The notes beneath the pieces were generated by a model that made no database searches, had not been told where the DNA came from, and worked only from the letters and a program-made list of their open reading frames with translations. A stretch of 64,000 nucleotides of DNA from Mercurialis annua. Taxonomy: Eukaryota; Streptophyta; Magnoliopsida; Malpighiales; Euphorbiaceae. Location of the stretch: positions 27,961,001 through 28,025,000 of the forward strand of contig NC_065575.1 of assembly GCF_937616625.2 (NCBI RefSeq), read 5' to 3'. Positions 51,353 to 61,353 of this stretch are shown here, piece by piece. Position 1 is the stretch's first letter. Each line of letters starts with the position of its first letter. The translations under genes were made by a program, and so were the position numbers.

Positions 51353-51806
51353 TGTAATACCCCAAAATATTTAATTATCTAATTGGATCATGTGTCCAGT
51401 TTTGATTCGCCAGAGTGGCGATATCAGAAGAATTTCTGAAAGATAATGTAAATAAATTTCAAGTAGGTCGGTTTTGGGAAATTAACTATGAAAAAATTAA
51501 AGTTATATTTCAATTCTAAAATTAGAATTGGAATTAAAAGGAAAAATGTCAAGAAAAGTCCAAAATAAAGTACAGGGACCAAAGTGGTAATTTAGCCACT
51601 TTGTATCGAAAATGGAAATTATAGATTTTGACGGGAAAGTATTAATATCGAGCTTCGTATTATTTATCGGATATAAATAATACGTAAAAGTAATAATTTA
51701 CGAGTTTATCGATTTAGTTATGGACTAAATCGTACAAAAGAAAAATTTAAAAGATAAATGATAATAAATAAAAAAAACAAGGACCAAAGTGGTATATTTG
51801 CCAGAA

Positions 51807-51815
51807 TATATATAG
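51807..51815 (+). promoter_or_regulatory. Candidate LTR TATA box
   Basis: TATATATAG lies ~450 bp into the LTR. A purine-rich stretch, a GC-richer leader (GTCGTTTCGCCGCCG) and a possible splice donor (TTTTAAGGTAATTC) follow it. The same motif is at 61807-61817 in the right partial LTR. It is placed as a U3 promoter would be, but the start site is not determined by sequence alone. Confidence 0.35.
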
Positions 51816-52151
51816 AGAAATATGAATCAGAAGAAGGAAAGGAAGAATCGAGAGAAATTGAGAGATTTACGATCGATACCGTCGTTTCGCCGCCGTTTCT
51901 CTATTCGATGTCCGATTCAAGCGGTTTTTGCGGCGATTTCTTCAAAATCCCGTTCTCTATCAATCTCAAACTCCATTTTAAGGTAATTCTTTGATATTGG
52001 ATGTTAAATTTGGATAGTAAAGGGCTGTTTTGAGTTAGGATTTTGTTTGGATTGAATTTGACATTTTTGAAGTTATTATAGCGTTTTAATGAAAACCGAG
52101 ATGCGGGTTTTGTATAGTTGAATGTATAGCACGTCGGGATGGTTTAAAAGC

Positions 52152-52251
52152 CCCGGAAAACGACTTTCCGGGAGCTGTCACGGGTGTGCGTTCGCACACA
52201 TTGAGTGTGCGTTCGCACACTCCTTGAATTTTAGGGTGTGCGTTCGCACAC
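52152..52251. repeat. Palindrome cluster in LTR: one hairpin plus three GTGTGCG-TT-CGCACAC copies
   Basis: First comes CCCGGAAA-acgac-TTTCCGGG (52152-52172), an 8-bp stem. It is followed by three identical 16-bp inverted repeats, GTGTGCGTTCGCACAC, at 52184-52199, 52205-52220 and 52236-52251. Each has 7-bp arms around TT. Such clusters can fold in single-stranded DNA or RNA and are dense in CpG. Function unknown. Confidence 0.93.
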
Positions 52252-53887
52252 TACCCAAAACTTGTCAGATTCAAAATTCCAACAGTCAGTTTGTTGATTT
52301 GCCTCTTAGGAACGCCTATGTCAAATTTCATCTTGATCCAACGGTTCAATTGGGAGAGATCGTCGTTTTACAAAATAGTGTCAGTGTGCAGGCAGCAACT
52401 GCGCATTGTCCTGAAAACTCCTTGAAACTTCATCGAAATGATTTCGAATATTAGACCCTAAAAATGATTAAGGATCCCGATAATTTAAACAATGAAGTTT
52501 TAGCTCGACGTTTTCTGTGGGCAACGATAATGGAAAATGTTAAAGATAGTATACGTTTCTCGAATACGAGAAACAGAGTTCAATATATCGTGAATACGAT
52601 AAAGGAATATCGAGTTCACGAATAACATTAGGAATGAAACTAAACCCTAGAATTTGAAAGTAATATACGTGTAATAATACGAGATTAATATCTAATTATT
52701 AAACATTAATTAAAATGTATCAGACATACGAGCAAGTAGTGAGGGCGATAGACGAGGACTAGCACAAGCATACTATCACATCGACTATATTATTGATTGG
52801 ATTGCGGTCACTGTGAGTTGCGCTTTACTTTCGTGTATTATATATTAAAGTTATTTTATATAGATATATATATATATTGTTTATACGCATCGCATAGTAT
52901 ATGATTTGATTTAATGTTATATGTTTCTATCAATTTTATATACGAGAACTAGTATGTGATCCGAAGAAACTAGCTACCTATTGGGTGTCAATAGGCTGTG
53001 TGATCACCAGTATTGAGTCAGTCTACTTTGTTTGCATTTGAGAAATGATTTGATATGTATGGCATGATGTTATTATGAAATTCAAGATTGGGTATATGAT
53101 TTCGATACGAGTGAGCTCTCGGTTACGGTGTAACCTGGAGTCCCCGTATCTAGTGGGTTGGATCCACCAGTGAGTTGGACTCACAACTTGAGATTTCTGA
53201 TTGGATTGAACGATATATGATTATTCAAGAGATGTGTCGCATGCTAGGATATTAGTTTCGTACGCATCAAATACCTGTTTATTATTATATATTATTGTTT
53301 TCTTGAAATGTGATGCTATGTTTATATAATAATACCGTTAGTAAATGCAAACTCACTCAGTATTTCCCCAAATACTTACCCCTCACCTTTGATGCTTTCA
53401 GGTACTTAGTATGTGGACCTAGCTAGAGGCCAATTTTGAAGTCCAGAAGTCAGCTGTGTATGTATAGTTTCTGACATATGTGAATGCTGCAGTAGTTGTC
53501 CCGTGTTGACAAAGTCGTAGCCTAGACAACAACACATTTTGAGTGTACATATTACGTGCTGTCTTGTTTATATTTTTGTAGGCTACGTGTATTATATGTG
53601 GTTCACGGCCCCAGATGCCGGTGACATTTTCTGAGACACTAACTGATGTTTGTAGTACCGCGAGGCCAGTTCGTACAAGGTACGGTAACTAGAGCCCGCG
53701 AGGTTTTAAACAGTTAGTGTAAATGTTTGTGTATATATGTTATGTATACTTGCTTCTGTTGCTTTATATTATTTGTTTATTATTTGCGAAAAATTTATGG
53801 AGATTTGAGGCTTGCTACAGGTTCCGGAGCTACCACTCCCGTTCCCTAGCGCCGGTTGCGGCTCAATAATTTGGGTCTTGACAATGT

Positions 53888-53899
53888 TGGTATCAGAGG
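53888..53899 (+). promoter_or_regulatory. Primer-binding site for initiator-Met tRNA
   Basis: TGGTATCAGAGG matches the usual plant TGGTATCAGAGC in 11 of 12 bases and lies 4 bases after the LTR end. It primes minus-strand DNA synthesis in Ty3/gypsy and Ty1/copia elements; the iMet type argues against lineages using other tRNAs. Confidence 0.9.
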
Positions 53900-54353
53900 A
53901 TAAATTGTTCCCTAGCGCCGGTTACCACTGCAAGTTTGTTTTAATGTTTGTTTGAGACCAGTTGGTCCAGTTACCACTGCTAGTTTGTTTTGGATGTCTG
54001 TCTGATTTGTGAAACTCTGTCAGTAAGAAAACCTAGGAACTACTGCAGCAAGAGAGTCAGACCTTTGTTGTTCGCATGTATTTGATGTATGCATTAGTGG
54101 TATGTTATATAACGCGCACGAACCCAGATAGTTAAGCGGATAAAGTGTTTATTGTTTGCAAATGCGAACTGCTAATTAGCCAATTAAGTGTGTATTGCTC
54201 GTGTAAGGAATATTAGGTGATTCCATATTTATGAATTATGTATAGACTGATTGGAAGTTTAATGTTTGTAATGCCTTATGAGATGATACTGAAGTTAAGC
54301 AAGGAAAAAAGGGCTCAGATGGTCGGTGACGGTAGGAATTGTTTCTTTTCAGC
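53900..54353 (+). other. Untranslated leader of retroelement, no gene seen
   Basis: Roughly 450 bp between PBS and the first gag-like ATG. It repeats a piece of the LTR end (TTCCCTAGCGCCGGTTACCA at 53909), a short duplication around the PBS. Stops occur in all frames. Confidence 0.6.
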
Positions 54354-54806
54354 ATGTCTGGGCAAAATGGAGCTCAGCTACATGCTGCAGAGGACAGGAG
54401 GAAGCGCCTCCTATATATCAGAATGGATTTCATAATGAAGTAGGCGGACCATCTGAAGTCCACCGGAATGGATTTCACTCAGATAATAGAAGATCCCCTG
54501 AAATTTATCAGAAATTGGTAGTTCTTCTAGGGTTAGAGGCAGAACCCACTCACCAGAGGTAGAATATAGTGAGGAAAGTGAGGAGGATCCAGAGGAAGAT
54601 CCTGAGGAGGATCTAGAAGAAGAGTCAGAAGAAGATCCTCAAGAAGAGTACTTAGAAGAAGAATAATTATCAGACGAGTCAAACGTCGAGGAGTACCGAA
54701 GTGAATATTTCTGGTCCAATGTGCGGAGAAACCGCAATCTGAGAGAGAATGCAGAGATAGCGAAGGGTCAGGCGCAAGTGGCTTTGAATCAGGTTAGGAG
54801 GCCGAT
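54354..54806 (+). pseudogene. Decayed gag-like region, 5' part (acidic)
   Basis: An ATG at 54354 opens 29 codons beginning MSGQNGAQLHAAEDRRKRLL before TAG at 54441. In another frame, 54502-54663 encodes a strongly acidic run with repeats of EEDPEED type. It stops at TAA 54664, then continues open through YFWSNVRRNRNLRENAEIAK to 54806, where the solo LTR interrupts it. With the solo LTR and one CCGAT removed, the frame continues to a stop at 57786. Codon-like texture suggests an ancestral coding region, and its position just after the PBS suggests gag. I recognise no capsid or zinc-knuckle motif, so function is by position only. Confidence 0.5.
54802..54806. other. Target-site duplication CCGAT, left of solo LTR
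   Basis: CCGAT precedes the TGTAATACCCC start and recurs right after the TGACA end at 57717-57721, a 5-bp duplication typical of gypsy integrase. Confidence 0.93.
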
Positions 54807-54960
54807 TGTAATACCCCGTAAATTTTCAGCGTTTTCCGAGAAATTTTCCAATCGTTTTGAAGTAAAAAATCGAAGTTAATGGTCTGGTTCATGTTGGTTC
54901 GTGATTGGGTTGATTTTGTGGTTCAAGCATTTAATATTTTAAAAAAAAAATCAGTTAATT

Positions 54961-55092
54961 CTCGTACGAGGCACAAGGTCTCGTACGAGACACAAGGTCT
55001 CGTACGAGACCTTTGTTTTCAAAGGCCTGGTCTCGTTCGAGACCAGGAATTTCGAACGAGACACAACCTTAAATGGCTGAGTCTCGTTCGAG
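54961..55092. repeat. Palindrome cluster in solo LTR (TCTCGTACGAGA type)
   Basis: CTCGTACGAG occurs at 54961, and TCTCGTACGAGA at 54979-54990 and 54998-55009. The last is the core of a perfect 20-bp palindrome, AAGGTCTCGTACGAGACCTT (54994-55013). CCTGGTCTCG-TT-CGAGACCAGG (55026-55047) has 10-bp arms. Half-sites with TTCGAACGAGAC and GTCTCGTTCGAG follow at 55051 and 55081. It has the same architecture as the cluster in the host LTR but a different sequence. Confidence 0.93.
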
Positions 55093-56203
55093 AAAACCAT
55101 CAGCTCTTATGAGCTTGTCACCCGCCTACTTTCTAGCTTATTTTTAACCTAGATTCTTTTGGTATTTAAAAACGTTTTATCAACAGAAAATATTCACCAC
55201 ACTTCAAACTAAACCTAGCCGCCATTCCCTTTCGTTTTCACTGAGGAATCGCTGTTCAAATCCCTTCCGAAGTTGACAGAAAATCAGTAAGTTTTATCCT
55301 TTACAATTTCAGTTTTAACCTTTGAACGGAAATCCGTATTTTTGATCGTTCTTATTCGTTTCTAGATCAAAATCAAAACCGTTTGTTTCCAGAGATTCTA
55401 GACTCGTGTATCTACGTTTCTCTATCTCGTTTTGCAAAACGGTACGTAATCGACCTCGTTTCAATCGCCGTTTGGTTTATCGTTTTTTTTATTAAAACCG
55501 TTTCTTGGAATAGCTACCTACTGCCAATCTCTTTTTCTTTCCGCTGCTTATGATTTTAATTCGTTTATGATTATAAATCTCTTGGGTTGATTGTTGTTAA
55601 GATTTCAATGATTTTGTTCCATTGTTAATTGATTTCTCAGTGCAGTTTTGATATTGGTAAATCTGTTTTGACATTGCTTGGGAGTTCGTTGTTCGTACTG
55701 CTACGGTTATGGGTTTTATTAGAATTAAGGGTTATTGTGGTTCATGATTCACGATATCAGTTTGTGTAAGGTTTATGTTTAGAAATTTCGCAAATTGATG
55801 AATGAAACTTAGTTTCAGAAACTTGAATTTGGGAAATGAGGAAAGGTTTGGGCGGGATGGTTCATTGGCTTTGGATTGGTGATAATGGTTAATTTGCAAT
55901 TGGACTCACCCATTTGTTTTGTCTTAATCAAATAAATGCTTAAAGTTAGTTTGTCTTTTGTTTTGTAATCAATTGGTTTCCGTTTGATTTATAGGTAAAA
56001 TGTTGTAAATGACGAGTAATTTTACAAACTTAGATTAAAGTAATTACTCGGGTAATTATAATTGCTTTCGAATATCAAAGTGGCTAAATTACAATTTAGC
56101 CCCTGAACGTTTTTATAACTTATTAAAGTAAACTTTCGATGAATAATTTTTTATTTTGTTTTAATTATAAACAAAAGCAATTAATTTGATTTAGGATATC
56201 AAA

Positions 56204-56284
56204 TTGGCTAAAGTGCAGTTTAGTCCCTAATTGGCTAAAGTGCAGTTTAGTCCCTAATTGGCTAAAATACAGTTTAGCCCCTAA
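56204..56284 (+). repeat. Three 27-bp tandem repeats in solo LTR
   Basis: TTGGCTAAAGTGCAGTTTAG plus TCCCTAA at 56204, 56231 and 56258 (the last with three or so changes). A diverged relative lies near 56081-56106 (GTGGCTAAATTACAATTTAG). Confidence 0.93.
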
Positions 56285-56993
56285 ACTTTTATAGACTTAA
56301 AATGGTTAGATTTTTGGGTAGTAACTTGGATTACTTGGAATTGAAGTTATTGAGTTCTGCTTTTAAAATGGATTATTATTTTATCGAATTATTTTATAAA
56401 TATAAACTCGGGTTTAAATTTGATAAACGTTTTGAGTCGGGTTAGACTTGGGTTACCCGACAAGTGAGGTTAGCTTGGTAGTTATTGGTAACTCGGCTAA
56501 CCCACTATTTGGAACTTTATTATTATTTAAAGATTATTAAATGATAATTGTAAATTGGATTTTAAAGCGAGAACTCAAGAGACTTGTAATAATTGTGCAT
56601 TGTTACCTTTTGGGTATTTTTGTGTTGTTCTGGATTATTTAATTTCGACGTGTTATTTGTGCTAGTCCTATGTGGTGTCTAGTACTCTCTAGAGTTAGGG
56701 TCTTTTTTAATAGTTATTTTATTTGTCTAGACCCGTCTACTGTTCGTGCTTCAGAGGCGAACCATGATTAGTTGCTTGCCGGTTATCACGTGGATTAGCA
56801 AGAAGTGAGTTTGTACTTACTATTTACCGCTTTATTAAGTAAATTGTTATTTTAATATTTAATATATATATTGTACGTATATTGCGAACTGTTTTTATAT
56901 TATGGCTCTTAGTTGGAACATGATACCTAATGGGCATCATTAGGACTGCGTGCGCACCGGTATTGATCTGGGTAAGGTATATATGGAAATGTG

Positions 56994-57117
56994 GTAACTC
57001 GGTGTGAGCGTAGCTCTCGGGACCAAATAGAGTAACTCGGTGTAGCACAGCTCTCGGGACTCTGGATATGGTATAAGTGTGGTCAGTGGTAACTCGGTGT
57101 AGCTTAGCTCTCGGGAC
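56994..57117 (+). repeat. Three ~29-bp interspersed repeats in solo LTR
   Basis: GTAACTCGGTGT, then AG(C/T), then AGCTCTCGGGAC at 56994-57023, 57032-57060 and 57089-57117, spaced by 8 and 28 bp of other sequence. A single related phrase, GAGCTCTCGGTTACGGTGTAAC, is in the host LTR near 53112. Confidence 0.9.
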
Positions 57118-57716
57118 ATGACCTATTGGATTATGTTTATTATTTAGAATTGTTGATTAGGGTTCCAACTATTATTCGTAATATCGTTATTAAATGTTTT
57201 AAACGGTTTTAAAGGTTTTCCAATTAATAAATGTAGATAGTGGTATGAACTCATCTCAGTATATCTGACCCCGTTGTTTTCCCAATTTTTCCCAAGGTTA
57301 TGATCTGAGAGAGTCTGGTGATCTCCGCATTTACTTTTCCTCGGAGGTTCCATTTATTTTAGTAGAACTATCAAACTATTTTATTCTTAGACCACAGTAG
57401 TTGACTAGATGTCTTTATTTTTATTACAGCTGTTTGTCGGATTGGTTCGACTAGTTATATTGCTTGGGCATGTTATATGATTACTCAGGATTATTTATGT
57501 TATGCCTATTTACAACTCAGTATTGGAAAGCATGATATATTTAAATGTTGAATATTATAACTGCTAGAATTAGGCTGAAGTCTTGGTTGCCCCGAGCATT
57601 GGTTTTCTTGCAGATTTATTATAATTGTATGTTAACCGAAAGGCTAGCTACGGGTTTTGGTACTACATTACCCATACCCTAGCGCCGGTCACGATTCATG
57701 AAAATGGGTCGTGACA

Positions 57717-57721
57717 CCGAT
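57717..57721. other. Target-site duplication CCGAT, right of solo LTR
   Basis: Second copy of the 5-bp duplication; the retroelement interior resumes at 57722. Confidence 0.93.
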
Positions 57722-58080
57722 GCGCTCCTTTTCTCGAGGAATGTTACTAGTAGGACTGTGTTCCACTGATTTTTTTGCGTATGGTTGAGGGAGTCCCAGA
57801 TCTAGATAAAGAAAATGAGACAATTAATTGTAGGTATGTCAGGAGATTAGGACCAGAGTTTGATGAGCTATATGAGTATGTTCACTAGTACTTTGGGACG
57901 CTCACTATGATGGCCCCTAAGATTGAGGCTGACCGCGAGTGGTATGGCAATCTTGTGCGACCCTACTTTTTCAGACGTGCGTTCTATCCAGATTTTACTA
58001 GTCGATCCTCTGGTATTAGGACTAACCCCCACTCCGTTCATAGTGGTGGAGGCAACTCCAGTAGAAGAGTTAGGGGTTGA
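57722..58080 (+). pseudogene. Decayed gag-like region, 3' part
   Basis: The frame from the left side runs to TGA at 57786. An overlapping frame starts with ATG at 57781 and runs ~100 codons to TGA 58078, with one internal TAG at 57886. It encodes segments such as CRYVRRLGPEFDELYEYV and MMAPKIEADREWYGNLVRPY. The RRLGPEFDELYEYV stretch resembles the helical style of retrotransposon Gag, and after it come FFRRAFYPDF and a basic, S/G-rich end. There is no zinc knuckle or protease. Identity is inferred from position; confidence in the protein family is low. Confidence 0.45.
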
Positions 58081-59451
58081 TGCACAGGCGTAGCTGTTAG
58101 GAAACCTAGTGCCCCACATTAGACAACCCCGGTATTAAATGATTAATATGCTTTGTGTAATTGTGTTTACGTGTTGCATTATTGTGTATATATGCTGCAT
58201 TGCATAACAGAGCATAGCAATTAAGGATATGCCTATAGGATAATACCTTCGACAGCTAGAACCTAGAGGAAGCGATGTTAATAAACACGCGACTAATAAA
58301 AGAATATATAAACATAACTTACAAAAACAATAACATAATAAACGATAAATAATACATTTATCGCGAACGTAATTCCTGTGTTACGTTCTAGAAGTCGTGA
58401 AAGAAAAGATGGAATACTGGAAAGGAGATTTGATATGAAAGAACTGATACCTACACTCATAAGTGATGTGTACCAATACCTATACTTGTACATGGTATGA
58501 TACAAGTATAGTAAAGAGGTGAAAATATTAATTACGGCTATAAGAAGTTTCAGAATGAATTGGGTTATCAGAAATATGGAGAAAGAAGTGATGTGAGAGA
58601 AGAATAGTCAGGAAATGACAGAAGGTGACAGCAATGTAAAAATTTATAATATACCCAATAAGTATAAAGAGAGCCGTTAATAGTCGCAGAGTGTACAGTC
58701 TGGAGTAAACTTACGTTCTACGAAAAGTATAAAAGATTTTTAAGATTTTTCAAAGTACAATTGTGCCCAGTCATCGCATATGACATCACATAATCACGAT
58801 AGGAATGCATAAAAGAATGATTTTCAAAATATAGATCATGCATCATATCTTTACAATGATAAAGGAGGTGCAATTTTGAGCAAATCTTTGGTGATGAGAG
58901 GTGTCATCACTCTGAGCTACAATTGTATTGACGATTTCAAGTGATTTATGAAAATTGATTTAAAAGTGCTAGCTAGCCAAAAAGATGTTTTCAAAATCGT
59001 ATTGATCTTGTAAGTGAACTCAGATGTGAAACTCTGCGACGAATAATAAAAGATTCTTAATAAGTAAGAATAAGACTTGGAAAGTAAAACCCAATAACAG
59101 AATAGAGCCATGTAACGGTTAATTGCAACAAAGCTAGTGAAACTAAAAGGAGAATGCGAATAAGGAGTTATCGCCGGAGAGCATACGCAGTCAGGATGCA
59201 ATGCGCTGGCAATGTCTGAGGATACAATATCTATCCTCATGTTAGAACAAATGATGAAATGACAGAGAGTCATATTAGACGAAAGAAAAATAAAGGATAC
59301 GAAAGGACGAAGAATACAATGATTATCTTTATGTCGAGATAAGTAATATAGCGATCAAGAGTCATATCAGAGAAAAGAAATTGAAAGTATAAAGAACAAG
59401 GAGACAATAATATGAATGATGATCATCAAGTAATATTTTAAGGATATGCAA
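58081..59451 (+). other. Non-coding internal retroelement sequence
   Basis: About 1.4 kb with stops in all + frames. The longest open stretch is 118 codons on the minus strand (58917-59273). It has no recognisable domain and lies antisense to the element, so I leave it out as a gene. No protease, reverse transcriptase or integrase signature is seen, which fits a large non-autonomous derivative or a heavily decayed pol. Confidence 0.65.
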
Positions 59452-61353
59452 CCTTATTAATGTCAGCAATAGAAAATATAGAGAATCACATTAAAAAGGA
59501 AGTAAGGGATACAAACAACGAAGAAGATGATCTTGTAAGATGTGAAGGTTCGAAGTTAGATAGATCAAGAGATAAATGATGCAATATGACTGATATTAAG
59601 TGAAGTTACTAATAGCAGCATTAAGAGTTATAAGTTGCGTTAACAGAAAAGAGAAAAGTTAAGTTGTAAAATTCTAATATAAGGAGAAAGGCACATGTGT
59701 AGGCATACATGTCAGTAAATATAAGAATTGTGGTTAATACGAAAGAAAGTATAATGAGGAAACTCATATACCCTCAAGATTTAGTAAGATGATTAGAGAA
59801 GTGGAAAGTTCTAGAAATATGTCAGAAGGATTATCAGAGTAGAACAGAAATAATGGAGCTATTATAAATAAAGGAAGGATGTAATGAATATAGTAAGTAA
59901 AGGATAAGATGATACTTCATTGCTATTGGACAGATAGGAGTGAACTATATCTAAGAAGCCACGGTGTCATAAGAACGAGAAGTGGTGTTAGTACAGAGAA
60001 AGTAAGTTGTTTAAAGACAATTAGAACCATATCATCAGTGCTAAGGAAGTACTTTAAGAAGAAGACAAAAGACAGAATAAGGATAAATTAAGAAGCGGTC
60101 ATAACCGGTACTAAGACGATACCTTGAAAAGTGAGAATAAAGTCGTAGAACTACTCGAAAGTAAGAAGTAGAAGGGTAAGATGAAAAAGAAAGTTTTTTG
60201 TACAGTAAGAAAGAATAACGATAAAAAAAAGTAAAAAAAGTTGTTAAGGATCTACTGAATCAGTTAAAGATTAAAGGTAAAAGATAAAGTTAAGCGAAGG
60301 CTAATTAACAATAAGGATTCTCGAAATAGTTAAATGTTAAAGAAACATATAAGATTCTTGTGAGGTCATCATAGATAAGGAACTGTGACGTAAAGGAAGA
60401 ACATCATTGACTAAAGAGTCAATAAGAGATTCGAGACGAACCTCAAAGAAGCAACTAGAGGGAAGTGAATAGGATAAGAATACGAGTAGTACTAGTAAAT
60501 AAGGGCAACTGTACAAGTCATGCAATCGAAAGTAACGTGAAATGAAACGTTTAAGACAATGGTAAGTAAGTGATGAATCACAATTAACAGAATGACGTGA
60601 GGTTCACGATAGCTTAGAAAAATAAAGGAAGGAGAAATTGAAGATAGTAAAGAATGTATCAGGCTTAGCTATGTTAATAAACAGTGAATGTGTTAGACTT
60701 GGAAAAAGTTGAAAGAGATTGGTTGATTAGGAACGAAGTGCCAGATAATGATAGAAAGGAGTAAGAAATGATGAGGACCCGCTAGGAAAGAAAAGTGATA
60801 ACTACAGACGATAGTAAAGATCATATCTATAGATTATGATTACAAGAGAAAATACTCATAGGGAGTATGAATAAGGTAAGTACATCATTAAAGATGTAAC
60901 TGACACGTCGTGACTAGTCACGTTCGGAGGAGACAAGTAGCGACCCGATAACGATTAAGAATGAAACAGTAGACTGGGAGAGTATCAAGTGAGGATTAAT
61001 CGACGCTAATGAGGAACAGAAGAAAGATCACAACCAGTTGTACAAGACGTCGGGATTACGATATCGGTGATACGCCTTGAGCCACACTATTTTAGAAAGA
61101 TGACGAATAGGACAAAAGTGATAATAAGAAGATTCTCAATTCCACAGCGGCAAGAAGCTACTATGAGTACGATAGACAATCAATCAGCAATAAGTATAAA
61201 GTTATAGCTATGTATGGAAAGCTACGAGTTATGTAAGAGAAAAAGCTGCAACTAAAACGTACTAATAAACACTGAAGAAAGTGTAAGGACAGTTATAAGG
61301 TCTTAACAAGTTTTATGAAAATTCGAGGACGAATTTTTATAAGGGGGGAAGAA
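59452..61353 (+). other. 3' internal region of retroelement, right copy (non-coding)
   Basis: Direct copy of 49454-51352 with a few percent differences (for example GGTTCGGAG/GGTTCGAAG early on). Here its upstream neighbour is genuine internal sequence (AAGGATATGCAACCTTATTA), which shows that the left copy was cut at CCTTATTA. Confidence 0.8.
61341..61351 (+). promoter_or_regulatory. Polypurine tract, right copy
   Basis: AAGGGGGGAAG before the LTR start at 61354; identical to the left copy. Confidence 0.88.

Larger units (their letters stand above)
51353..53883 (+). repeat. Complete LTR of the host retroelement (2531 bp)
   Basis: Starts TGTAATACCCCAAAATATTT and ends TTGGGTCTTGACA. It is preceded by a polypurine tract and followed four bases later by an iMet primer-binding site, so both ends are well fixed. 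Internal features are two copies of a GGACCAAAGTGGTA phrase (51578, 51780), a candidate TATA box near 51807, a cluster of GC-rich palindromes at 52152-52251, a TA-rich run at 52858-52880, and CCCTAGCGCCGGTTG close to the 3' end. Blocks such as TATTGGGTGTCAATAGG and GAGCTCTCGG have recognisable counterparts in the nested solo LTR, so the two families are related. Frames inside the LTR (51758-51994, 52122-52454) look fortuitous. Confidence 0.92.
54807..57716 (+). mobile_element. Solo LTR of a related Ty3/gypsy family (2910 bp), nested
   Basis: Starts TGTAATACCCCGTAAATTTT and ends AAAATGGGTCGTGACA, with a perfect 5-bp CCGAT duplication, so it is a complete LTR left after recombination deleted the internal part and the other LTR. 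It shares termini, CCCTAGCGCCGGT near the 3' end, and blocks such as ATACCTAATGGGCATCATTAGG and GTATTG with the surrounding LTR, but otherwise differs, so it belongs to a sister family. Internal structure: a palindrome cluster at 54961-55092, three 27-bp repeats at 56204-56284 and three ~29-bp repeats at 56994-57117. No gene is seen; frames at 54879-55112, 56824-57048 and 57144-57353 look fortuitous. It is younger than the element it interrupts. Confidence 0.95.

Noticed and set aside
51758..51994. 78-codon frame downstream of the LTR's candidate TATA box
   Set aside because: The corresponding position in the right LTR copy does not keep the same frame, so conservation is not supported.
52122..52454. 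110-codon frame inside the LTR
   Set aside because: Lies across the palindrome cluster, whose repeats cause the CAFAH-type repeats in the translation; LTRs rarely encode proteins.
54879..55112. 77-codon frame in the solo LTR
   Set aside because: Generated by the TCTCGTACGAGA palindrome cluster.
58917..59273. 118-codon minus-strand open frame
   Set aside because: Antisense to the retroelement, hydrophobic F/S/Y-rich translation typical of the complement of purine-rich DNA, no recognised domain.
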